Source: Rhizoclosmatium globosum
Taxonomy: Eukaryota; Chytridiomycota; Chytridiomycetes; Chytridiales; Chytriomycetaceae
Assembly (NCBI GenBank): GCA_002104985.1
Contig: MCGO01000395.1
Coordinates: 1 to 19,158, forward strand
Direction of reading: 5' to 3'
Length of the DNA: 19,158 bases
Numbering within the stretch: position 1 is the first letter of the stretch; each line of letters opens with the position of its first letter. Positions 1 to 7,810 of this stretch are shown here, piece after piece. The notes below the pieces were generated by a model. The model was not told the DNA's origin. It was given only the letters and a program-made list of their open reading frames with translations, and made no database searches. A program made the translations under genes and the position numbers.

Positions 1-1640
1 CACAGGCTCCACTTCACTCATAGGAGTTACCGATTCTTGAGGCGAATTTGAAACAGAGGAGCCGATTCCTGATTCAGACTCTTCGGACCACACTTGCTCC
101 CCTGGGCCCGAAATGTCATCGTCCGCTTCCTCGTCTTCTTCGTTTGGTGGAGCTCTGGAACCACTTGTTCTTCGTTCCACTTGGTTGCTGAGAGCGGTTC
201 ATGGAGTGGCTTTACGTTGTAGAAGTCAAACTGGTTTTCAACGAAGAATACGTCTCTTGAAATTACGACAGAATTGGGATCAGTGGGGTCTAGAAGAATC
301 TTAAAGCCGCCATAATATTGCACCGGGTGAGCATCATAGGTTGAAACTCCAATGAATATTCCTAATTGTGCACGAGGGCTTGCCTTGCCCAACTTCAGGT
401 TTTTGGGCAGGACACGGACATAGGCCAGACAACCAAATACTCGCAGGTGCTGGATTGACGGAGGGCAATTCCACAAGGCTTCATAAGGTGTAACCGCATT
501 GGGCTCGTCAGAATGAATGTGCCGATTATAGATGAAGCATATCTGAGATAATCCATCCATTATTAGATTCTCTTGGACCTGCGTCGCCGCTTTATGAGAA
601 CGCCACATATCCATCGCCAGTCGGAAGAATCCTTCTTGTGCACCATTGGATTCATGTTCTTCCGTGCACGTGTATTCGAGAATTATTCCTGCCGACAATG
701 CTTCTTCCAGTATCCATCTCGATTTCTGCTCTCCCGCCTGGTCACAGTGCCAAATAATCACTTGTTGGTTGGTTACACGTTCCAAGAACCCTTTGGCAAA
801 ACCCATGAATTGTCGCGCATCTGATTTCCGCTTCAATGCATATATAAATCGGTATTTCCCTCGATTCCATACAGTGAACCCTAAGGCATATTTAGATCCA
901 CCCAATGACGTTACTGGGAGGTATAGGATATCCAACGACACTATCAACGCATTAGGTGCGAATTCTACACCACTCTTTCTGCGAGGGTGAGGCACTTTGT
1001 GCATTTTACCGATTACACATCCGGAATGGGGAAACTCCTTCGGGATTGGACCGTCGACAAGAAATCCTCTCACCTTTCCTGACTGGTGAGTTCGGAGCAT
1101 AACTTTATGGCTGGTGCACATTGCTCGAGCATGCCACAAAGCCCAATCTTTCTTCGATGGGGTGCTCTTCGCAAGGAATGTTCGTCCCGACTCAACCGAT
1201 TCAAATTCCAGTTCAAATAGCCCTTTTCTTTCGAATCCTTTGGCAATAATTTCGTGTTCCGCCGTGGGGTTCAAGTGACCAATATTAACTGAGTGCACTG
1301 AATCTTTGTCCGTTGTAAACCAAACATCGAGACCTTGTCGCACGACCAAATCATACACTGAAATCAATGACTCCGCCGCTCCAGGTACTACCAAGAGGTT
1401 AGTTAACGAGAAGGGTTGGCTTGCCGCTGTCATTCCAGTGATTGAACCGACTAATCCATTCGAGGAGATAATCCCATGATCGGCCGTTCCATAGCGAACA
1501 ATTTTTCCAGAATTTCGAACATTGGATAGTTGGGTAACGTTAGGTGTGATGTGGTTTGGGGTGCATCCAGAATCTACAACTCCTTTGAACAAAATAGTTT
1601 TGGGAGAGAGAGAGTACAAAGCCGAGGTTGGTTTTCTCAT
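1..1640 (-). CDS. copia-type Pol: aspartic protease and integrase (partial, frameshifted)
   Basis: The protease active site V-D-S-G is at 1577-1566. A degraded integrase zinc-binding region follows, with W-H near 1131 and C-V-I-G-K near 1019; the first cysteine of the usual C-x2-C is missing. The integrase core carries all three acidic residues: D in S-L-D-I near 932, D in H-C-D-Q near 743, and E in N-G-A-Q-E near 635. R-V-F-G-C, conserved after copia cores, is near 440. The frame opens at 1652, but the first ATG is 1640-1638. As written it stops at 27-29. A frame switch at about 196-202 opens a serine- and acid-rich linker (with E-D-E-E-A-D-D-D) to base 1, as expected between integrase and reverse transcriptase, so the last 57 codons of the literal ORF are probably spurious. 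Pol lies in +1 relative to the RRM frame. Confidence 0.85.
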
Positions 1641-2755
1641 CGGGGATCTCAAAGAATTGATACATTGATCCTTGAGTTACTCCTTTGTCCTTTTTGACAG
1701 ATCTCTCAAACACTGGTGTCAGACCAGCAATGGATTTGGGCTTGGACTTGAGTGCCGCGTCCACAGCATCTTTGGTGCCGTATCGAATAAATGCCATTGC
1801 GCCTTGCCCATTTTGGCGATTGTTCAACACATACACGTCCATAACTTGACCAAAGTTAGAAAATCCAGTTTTTAGATTTTCTTTGGAAACGTCGTTGGGA
1901 AGATTCTTGACGACTAAGGTAGTTGCCGGGTCTCGGTGGCGTGTACCCTTGTCAATCCCGTTTTGTGGACGTGGATCCCGGTTGGCTTAGGTTTCCCTGG
2001 TGGTTGGTTGGGAAGAACCTGAAGGGCCTTGGCAGAATCCATAGAGTTGTTCGCGTGTCGTGACTGACGTTTCAGCCAATCCAATCACTTCCACACGCAT
2101 CTTTTCAAAGGTGTCCGCTTTTGTGACATCAAAACGGGCTGTTAAACGTGGGGCGTCTGATTCGGAAATTCCCACTCGGTAGTTATCGGCAGCTTCCTTT
2201 TGCCAGATCGATTTGGCTGGTTCTGTAGTGGCGTATCCAAGACGTTCCAATGACTGCATATCCTTTTGGAAATCCAAAGTGTATTGGTAGTATGTTGAGT
2301 GCCCTTGGGCCGCGTTCGAATCCGATGAGAACGATGTGTAGTACGTCCTCTTGGAAGTTGTTTGAGTCCGCAAGAATTTGGTCGTAACCTTGCTTGATGG
2401 AAGGTGCTGCAATGAATACTTCGAAAAGATTCGGCGAGATGAACTTTTTGACCAGTTCCTGGATACTCGATTCCAATTTTGAAAACGCTTGACAAGCCAA
2501 TGCGAACTTCTCGGTTTTGTTTTGATCCTTTCCATCTCCATAGGCATCCAATTTGGGAGCCCAATGATCAACCGTAAAGAAGTCCCATGGTTTACAAACA
2601 GTGATGAACTTAATATCGCTCCCCTGCTTCACATAATAGCCCGGGAAGTCTTTGAATTTGATAGTATTGATACGACGTTCCATATCACGTTTCCAATCTG
2701 ATACATTTAACACTGGTTGTCCATCGTCGGACAATAGTTGCGATGGAGATTCCAT
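1540..2755 (-). CDS. Gag-like protein with a C-terminal RRM RNA-binding domain (frameshift and stop)
   Basis: The first ATG is 2755-2753. The N-terminal half (to about 2340) has the W-x-x-K...D-Q-x-K...A...A pattern typical of copia Gag polypeptides. The frame then switches near 2330-2350 and runs on to about 1990, where a TAA (1987-1989) interrupts it. The same frame continues to 1540 and contains a full RNA recognition motif at about 1935-1690. The RNP2-like strand is L-V-V-K-N-L-P, and the RNP1-like strand G-A-M-A-F-I-R-Y fits the aromatic core of the consensus. Two helices (S-K-E-N-L-K and K-D-A-V-D-A-A-L) lie at the right spacing. No CCHC zinc knuckle is seen. The RRM presumably packages the element RNA. 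The frame overlaps Pol for about 100 nt. It could instead be a host RRM fragment captured by the element. Confidence 0.7.
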
Positions 2756-2767
2756 ACTAGATTTCAA

Positions 2768-3110
2768 TCGGAGATATTTGAGACTCTTAATCAGTGAAGA
2801 TCTCGAACGTGTCAGAGATCAATAACGATGGGTCAATTGAGTGGTACGAAGGTGGATATGGATAAAGACGCTGATGAGTGAGAGAGCACAGTATCAGCAG
2901 TCTTTTAAAATATCAACGATTGAGATGTCAGCCACCATGACAGTATCAGCGAGTCTTTATATAAAATATCCAACCTATTAACCAAAGCATATGAATAAAG
3001 AGATAAAAGAAATGATGAGAGCAAGGCTTACCTGATGAGTGGAGAGTCAGCACACGCACAGTATCAGCGAGTGAAGATTCTCCCTCATCAGGATTTCAGT
3101 ATTTATAGTA
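2768..3110 (-). other. leader / presumed 5' LTR zone of the retroelement
   Basis: This gene-free stretch lies upstream of Gag. It holds three copies of ACAGTATCAGC(G)AGT at 2888, 2940 and 3058. Read on the minus strand, it has TATA-like boxes at about 3108-3101 (TATAAATA) and about 2964-2953 (ATATAAAG). These fit a retroelement promoter, but no second LTR is in the window to prove it. Confidence 0.4.
2868..3073. repeat. imperfect direct repeat block (CTGATGAGTG...ACAGTATCAGC)
   Basis: CTGATGAGTG followed within about 25 nt by ACAGTATCAGC occurs at about 2870-2898 and again at about 3032-3068. A third ACAGTATCAGCGAGTCTTT stands alone at 2940-2958. The two longer copies lie about 165 nt apart. 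The block sits in the presumed LTR/leader and may be promoter or enhancer repeats of the element. Confidence 0.6.
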
Positions 3111-3120
3111 AACCCGTTGA

Positions 3121-3186
3121 GGGAACCTTGTTGGAAGGAACCTTGAAAGGAACCTCGACAGGAACCTTGGTTGGAACCTTGACTGG
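3121..3186. repeat. 12-nt tandem repeat, unit GGAACCTTGNNN
   Basis: Five units beginning GGAACC(T/C)(T/C)G follow one another with a period of 12 to 15 nt between 3121 and 3186. Because 12 is a multiple of three, the array is open in several frames (G-T-L-x on plus, K-V-P-x on minus). It lies between the 3' end of the F-box/LRR gene and the retroelement. I see no support for its being coding. Confidence 0.75.
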
Positions 3187-3230
3187 AGTATCGGAACTTG
3201 ACAGCGCACTGGGTCTCGGGATCGAGTGGT

Positions 3231-4123
3231 TTATGATTCCACACATGGACCTGTTAAGGTGTTGTAGGAGAGGTTCAGGTGTTGTAGGCGGGGGAGGATG
3301 CACAGGGATGGTGGGATTTGGGCAGTGAGATTGTTGTGGGAGAGGTTTAAATCACTGAGAAAGTTGCACTTCCATGTGGTTGGGATGGGACCTGTAAGGT
3401 TGTTGTAGGAAAGGTCGAAATTGTAAGCAGATACATGGACGCGAGGGAATCGGGGATTTGGGAAGAGATTTGGTTGCGAGAGAGGATTAGGATAGACAGG
3501 AAGGGGATTGTGCAGATGCCTTGGTCAAAGCGGGTAAGTCTGTTGCTTGAAAGGTTGAGGCTTTTGAGGTTTCTTAGCTGGTTGAAAGTGGGTGGTATCT
3601 GCTCGATACGATTGTTTGAAAGAACGAGGCGTTCGAGACTTGATAGATTCCCGAATTCGTGTGGGATGGAGGTAAGTGTGTTGTTGTAGAGACTGAGAAC
3701 TTTGAGCGAAGCCAATGAACTCCATTCAGCCGGAATCGATCCACTAAATCCACCATTAATGCATTGAATAAATTTCAGGTTTGATAGTGATCCAAAGCAA
3801 GATGGCAACGTAATTGGTTTGGAGGAAGACACTCGAGCCTCCAAATGCTCCTCCTTCACCAAATAAACCATCGAATACGCTTCTTGGAAAGCCCTAGGCC
3901 AGTGAAAGAAGGGTCCGTTCTTCAAAACAGACTGAGGTTCAACGATACCACCGTAATATCTCCACATAACCTTCTTTGCAAACACGGGATCCAGAATAAC
4001 TGCATCGAATGCTCGTGATACCAATCTCAGGTTAAGCACATGATCCGGATCAAGAAAGACAAGAATCGCGGCAACAAGTTCAGTTGGGATTGCATCACTT
4101 TTCTCTTTCCTTCGATTGACCAA
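3231..4123 (-). CDS. F-box / leucine-rich repeat protein (one frameshift, start unresolved)
   Basis: An F-box at about 4090-3960 (I-P-T-E-L-V-A-A-I-L-V-F-L ... L-R-L-V-S-R-A-F) is followed by plant-type LRRs of the form L-x-x-L-x-L-S-x-N-x-L-x-x-I-P. The literal frame ends at 3347, but the last 29 residues are not LRR-like. A one-base shift near 3433 restores three more repeats (L-S-Y-N-N-L-T-G-P-I-P, L-N-L-S-H-N-N-L-T, L-N-L-S-Y-N-T-L-T-G-P) up to a TAA at 3231-3233. F-box proteins recruit SCF ubiquitin ligase substrates, here presumably through the LRRs. The open frame begins with TTG at 4123, directly after a TGA. The first in-frame ATG lies past the F-box, so either a 5' exon is missing or the start is lost. 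An acceptor after a CTGAT branch-like motif near 4125 could join an upstream exon, but I could not settle it. Confidence 0.8.
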
Positions 4124-4138
4124 TCAGATTTGCCCACC
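4119..4138 (+). promoter_or_regulatory. CCAAT box with CCACC nine bases downstream (ERSE-like)
   Basis: CCAAT at 4120-4124 is separated by exactly nine bases from CCACC at 4134-4138. The animal ER stress element is CCAAT-N9-CCACG, so this has one mismatch. It lies about 170 nt upstream of the calreticulin ATG, in the promoter shared with the divergent F-box/LRR gene. Fungal unfolded-protein control normally uses a different element, so the likeness may be chance. Confidence 0.3.
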
Positions 4139-4306
4139 TCAACGCCCAAACCACAAACACGAAAACCCTCTCAAAAAAGCAGGTGCGTGCATTCTTTTCC
4201 CCACTTTGATCCCCTTCTTTCTATCTGTATGCGTGTCCTTTCTCCCTCTTTCCGTACCTTATCGACAACTAATACGCACTCAATACACAATGCAACCTAA
4301 ACAGAA

Positions 4307-5784
4307 ATGGTCAACTTTGCCAAAGCCATCTCACTCGCACTTGCAGCCATCCCACTCGCCCAGGCCACAGTCTACTTCCAAGAGACCTTTGACAGTACGT
4401 GACCCCTTTCCCTCTTCACCACCTACCACCTAGCACTCTCTCTCTCTCAAACCAACCACTAAAACACCCCAAATTCAGGCGACAAGATCCCGTCTCGATG
4501 GATCCAATCCGAATCAAAAGACGACTTTGGAAAATTCAAAATCAGCGCTGGAAAGTTCCACGCGGACGCCAAGGCCTCGCGTGGATTGCAGACGTCGCAG
4601 GACGCCAAGTTCTACTCCATCTCAGCGGCGCTTGACAAGGAGTTCGACAACAAGGACAAGGACCTTGTGCTCCAGTTTACTGCAAAGTTTGAGCAGAACA
4701 TTGGTGTGTTTGTTATTAAATAGGTTTCGAGGGGTGTTGGGTGAAATTAACGTGCATTATTAGATTGTGGAGGTGGTTACATTAAGCTCCTTCCAAAGAT
4801 GGATCCAAAGAAGTTTAACGGAGAGACTCCATACTCTATCATGTTTGGCCCTGACATTTGCGGACACGACAAGAAGATTCACGCTATTTTGAACTACAAG
4901 GACAAGAACCACTTGATCAAGAAGACTATTGCGCCTGGAAGTGATCAATTGACTCGTACGTATTATTATGTAATGGGTATCGGAAAACTAATGCCACTCC
5001 TTATCCATAAACAACAGACCAATACACATTCATCCTCAAGCCAGACCAAACCTTCAAAATCCTTTTGGATGGTGAAGAAAAGGAATCTGGATCCATCACT
5101 GACGAATGGGACCTCCTCCCACCAAAGAAGATCAAGGATCCATCCGCCTCCAAACCTGCCGACTGGGTTGACGACGCTGAAATCGCTGACCCAAATGACA
5201 AGAAGCCAAAGGGATGGGACGACATTCCAGCCACTATTGTTGACCCTGAGGCTGAGAAGCCAGAAGACTGGGACGATGAGATGGATGGAGAAGGGAGGCT
5301 CCAAAGATTGCGAACCCAGAGTTCAAAGGGGAGTGGAAGGCGAAACAGATTCCAAACCCTGAGTACAAGGGTCCTTGGGTTCACCCTGAGATTGAAACCA
5401 GAGTACAGTTGAGTCTTTTGTCTTGCTCTTGTCCTGTTATCTCATACTAAATCTTACAATACCCTAACAGAGGAAGACGCTGAAATCTACCACTACACAA
5501 ACGCCCACGTTGGTTTCGATCTCTGCAAGTCAAGTCCGGCACAATCTTTGACAACATCATCGTGACGGACTCTATCGCCGAAGCCGAGAAGTTTGGAAAG
5601 AAGACATGGGCTGATTTGAAGGAGAAGGAGCAACTGCCAAGGACAAGTTGGACGAGAAGGAGAGAAAGGAAGCTGAAGAGAAGGCTGAGAAGGAGAAGAA
5701 GAGAGAGAGGCTGAGGAGGCTGCTTCCAAGAAGGATGAGAAGGTTGCTGATGATGCTGAGGAGATTGAGCATGAGGAGCTTTAA
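4307..5784 (+). CDS. calreticulin, five exons, C-terminal HEEL
   Basis: This is a lectin chaperone of the ER lumen that binds Ca2+ and monoglucosylated glycoproteins. Exons are 4307-4394, 4479-4703, 4764-4955, 5018-5407 and 5471-5784, all introns GT...AG and 60-84 nt. It opens with a signal peptide (hydrophobic, ending A-Q-A), then V-Y-F-Q-E-T-F-D. Family signatures follow: G-L-Q-T-S-Q-D-A-K-F-Y, E-Q-N-I-D-C-G-G-G-Y and I-M-F-G-P-D-I-C-G. The P-domain has three D-P-x-x-x-K-P-x-x-W type repeats and three N-P-E-Y/F type repeats. A K/E-rich tail ends in H-E-E-L, a variant of HDEL, with no membrane segment, which argues against calnexin. As written, bases are missing at 5292/5293 (Trp codon), 5397-5399 (two bases), 5525/5526 (Trp codon), about 5632 and about 5701-5710. 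Each of the last two exons loses three bases in total, so frame recovers by its end. Confidence 0.93.
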
Positions 5785-5977
5785 AATTTCGTTTTAAGTG
5801 TACTGTGTGTGTGTTTTTGTAATTATGAACGCCTCGTTCTCCTTCTCTCTCGATCGTTCGTTTCTTTGAGTTATTGCACAAGAATGAGAATGGATTACTG
5901 ATTTAATTGACCTCTTATTCATTTCTCTACTTGATACTTCTTTGTCACGATCCAAGCACACAGATTCTCACCCGCAA

Positions 5978-6703
5978 ATGATCGGCGCCCACCAAGTCCA
6001 AGTCCAAGTCAAGTCCAAGTCCAAGCGCACCACCTTCTGCGTCGCCGCCTCTTATCAACGTCGCCATCTCCAACGTCGGCGCCGTACCCGTTTCCGCTGT
6101 TCTGGACCAAGTCGCCGACGACCACCTCGCTCGCCCTTTCATTCACAAAGTTCTCGTCGCCGCCGTCGTCAACAGACAAACGAGTCGTTGGCTGGATCAA
6201 AACGCAGTTGCCGCCGACTGCGAAACCAGTTTCCTACAACAACTAACTTTGAGCCGAATCTGAAGTTTGAAGGTGTTTTTGTTTTTCATGGTTAGGGTTG
6301 TGGGAAAAAAGGCTGAAATGGATTCAGAGGTGCTGCATCAGGTTCTTAATGAATCTATCATGAGGATGAAGGGTTGCAACAGTTGGCGTTTAATCAGAAG
6401 GAAGGATACTTGAACGTTTCTGATAAAAGTCTATACTCCATGGGGTCGTGTTAGGTACGTCCTTCATCCAACACACTCTCAAAACTAAACTGCTGCACAG
6501 TGATCCTGAAGATTTGATCGGCGCGGTTCTCCTTGAAGGAAGGAAAGATTGTGCCAGGTACTTCCCAACCAACTGGTATCCACAGAACGTGTCAATGAAT
6601 GGATGTTTTGTTTGAGTGAAACTTGACGGGAAAGCTTGTTGAGAAGTTGAGCAAGATTCAGGATGATGGTACCATAACGTGTGTTGGGATTACACAACCT
6701 TAA
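5978..6703 (+). CDS. unrecognised gene, two exons, several frameshifts
   Basis: I do not recognise the family. From ATG 5978 a CAAGTC-repeat tract shifts frame. Downstream, the better frame reads P-P-L-I-N-V-A-I-S-N-V-G-A-V-P and continues through about 75 residues. Further on come L-N-E-S-I-M-R, then L-Q-Q-L-A-F-N-Q-K-E-G-Y-L, then Y-T-P-W-G-R-V, an intron (6455-6500, GTACGT...CACAG), and S-D-P-E-D-L-I-G-A-V-L-L-E. The end, D-D-G-T-I-T-C-V-G-I, runs to TAA 6701-6703. The phase-correct splice joining V-S-D-P across the intron supports a real gene. Frame breaks are near 6020, 6364 (a G run), 6426 (an A run), 6540 and 6600-6630; the last region also holds two TGA codons, at least one of which needs more than a single indel. 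It may be a pseudogene or a gene with many consensus errors. Confidence 0.5.
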
Positions 6704-6908
6704 TAAACGTCGCGACGGATTTATTGGACAGCATTCACACTGAACGAAACTTCATCCTCCTTAGATATCTCGGGAATATTTCTCATTCAATCATTCAACG
6801 CACTTCAATACTGTATTTCTAACCATTCAAGCCATGACATAAAAATGTGGCTTAAACCGAAACACCGCTAAAAATCCGTCTCAACCTTAATTGTTTACCA
6901 CAACCCCT

Positions 6909-7557
6909 TCACTTCCACTTCGTTCCCTCTCTAACCATCCACCACCCATTCTGCCCTCCCTCCAAATCAACATCAAGCGCCGTCGCATAAACTCTAAACC
7001 CAAACCGCTCATAAAACGCGATATTCTTCTTCGTTCCCGTCCACAACGCGACCTTCACGCCCGGATCTACCTGATCAAGTCTGTGACGAAGGAGTGCAGA
7101 CGCGGATCCGTGGTTGTGGTTAGTTGAACCGATGTAGTCTAAAGAGAGGTACGGCTTCTCTGGAGCGTTTTGTGCGATTCCGGCGTAGATTGCGTGGACT
7201 TCGGGGCGGAATGGGGGTTCGGTCTGTGTGGCTTCTTGTTTGGTTTCGGGGTTGGAGGAGGTGGTTGTGGGTTCGGGGTTGGAGGAAGGAGTGGAGGTGA
7301 TTGGGACGTGTGACCAGATGGCAACGGCGTTTAGGTCGTCTGTGACTTCGATGAAGGTGGATGGGTCTTTGAGGGCGGTTTTGAGAGGGTGGGCCAGTAC
7401 TTTGACATTTCGGAGGTGCGGATGACTGGATCTGGGATGATCCAGATAGTGAAGGGGGCGTCGGTGAACGCTGCGATAAGGGTTGAGCGGCGGGCTTCGT
7501 GATCGGAGGACGGATCGGGCGGCAGTGGATCTGCGTGGGTTGCCTGGGGTTGGTCAT
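6909..7557 (-). CDS. GNAT-family N-acetyltransferase (single domain, two frameshifts)
   Basis: Acetyl-CoA-dependent transferase, acceptor unknown. ATG 7557-7555 opens with M-T-N-P-R-Q. A shift near 7515 gives D-H-E-A-R-R-S-T-L-I-A-A-F-T-D-A, the usual first helix. A second shift near 7385 gives F-I-E-V-T-D-D-L-N-A-V-A-I-W. From there the frame is clean to TGA 6909-6911. It includes Y-L-S-L-D-Y-I-G (core beta strand), then S-A-S-A-L-L-R-H-R-L after the acetyl-CoA loop, V-A-L-W-T-G-T, and I-A-F-Y-E-R-F-G-F, the classic GNAT C-terminal motif. A Thr/Pro/Ser-rich insert of about 25 residues sits between the second strand and the core. It is paralogous to both domains of the gene at 9770-10941, from which the cysteine-module gene separates it. 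No introns. Confidence 0.8.
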
Positions 7558-7810
7558 ATGGTTGTTTGGGTTTTGCTGGGAAGTTTGTAAATTGGGTGGG
7601 GGAAAGCCACAAATTTGAAATAATGGCCTCCTTTCCAAACTGTTCAGCCTTTACGCCATATGAATGGATTTTTAATCATAATATAGACAAGGAAGAGATG
7701 AGATGCCAATGTATATGATGATTTATTGAACTGTCACGATCAGCTTAGATAATAATGAGGAAAGTTATTCTTAAAGATACATGCAGGAGGAATAAATATA
7801 ACACCATGAA

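Larger units (their letters stand above)
1..3110 (-). mobile_element. Ty1/copia-like LTR retrotransposon, left part missing
   Basis: On the minus strand the order is leader/LTR-like repeats (about 3110-2770), Gag with an RRM domain, then aspartic protease and integrase. Protease before integrase and integrase before any reverse transcriptase is the Ty1/copia (Pseudoviridae) order. The reading frame is still open at base 1, so reverse transcriptase and RNase H would lie outside the window. The copy is broken as written: one frameshift in Gag near 2330-2350, an in-frame TAA at 1987-1989, and one frameshift near 196-202 in Pol. I could not define LTR ends, a primer-binding site or a target-site duplication, so the right boundary is approximate. 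Confidence 0.85.

Noticed and set aside
2870..3075. CTGATGAG sequences as hammerhead ribozyme cores
   Set aside because: No GAAA at the required distance and no matching stems II or III were found around either copy.
3035..3328. Plus-strand frame with G-T-L-x repeats, and minus-strand frame with K-V-P-x repeats
   Set aside because: Both are by-products of the 12-nt GGAACC array, which stays open in several frames; no domain or start context supports them.
5942..6295. Arg/Ser-rich plus-strand frame and Asp/Leu-repeat antisense frames over the CAAGTC repeats
   Set aside because: They are low-complexity readings of a C/G-rich stretch; another plus-strand frame gives ordinary protein sequence that leads towards the supported downstream exon.
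7120..7638. Pro/Arg-rich 172-residue minus-strand frame
   Set aside because: It starts at TTG and is the out-of-frame reading of the GNAT gene, whose motifs lie in the neighbouring frames.
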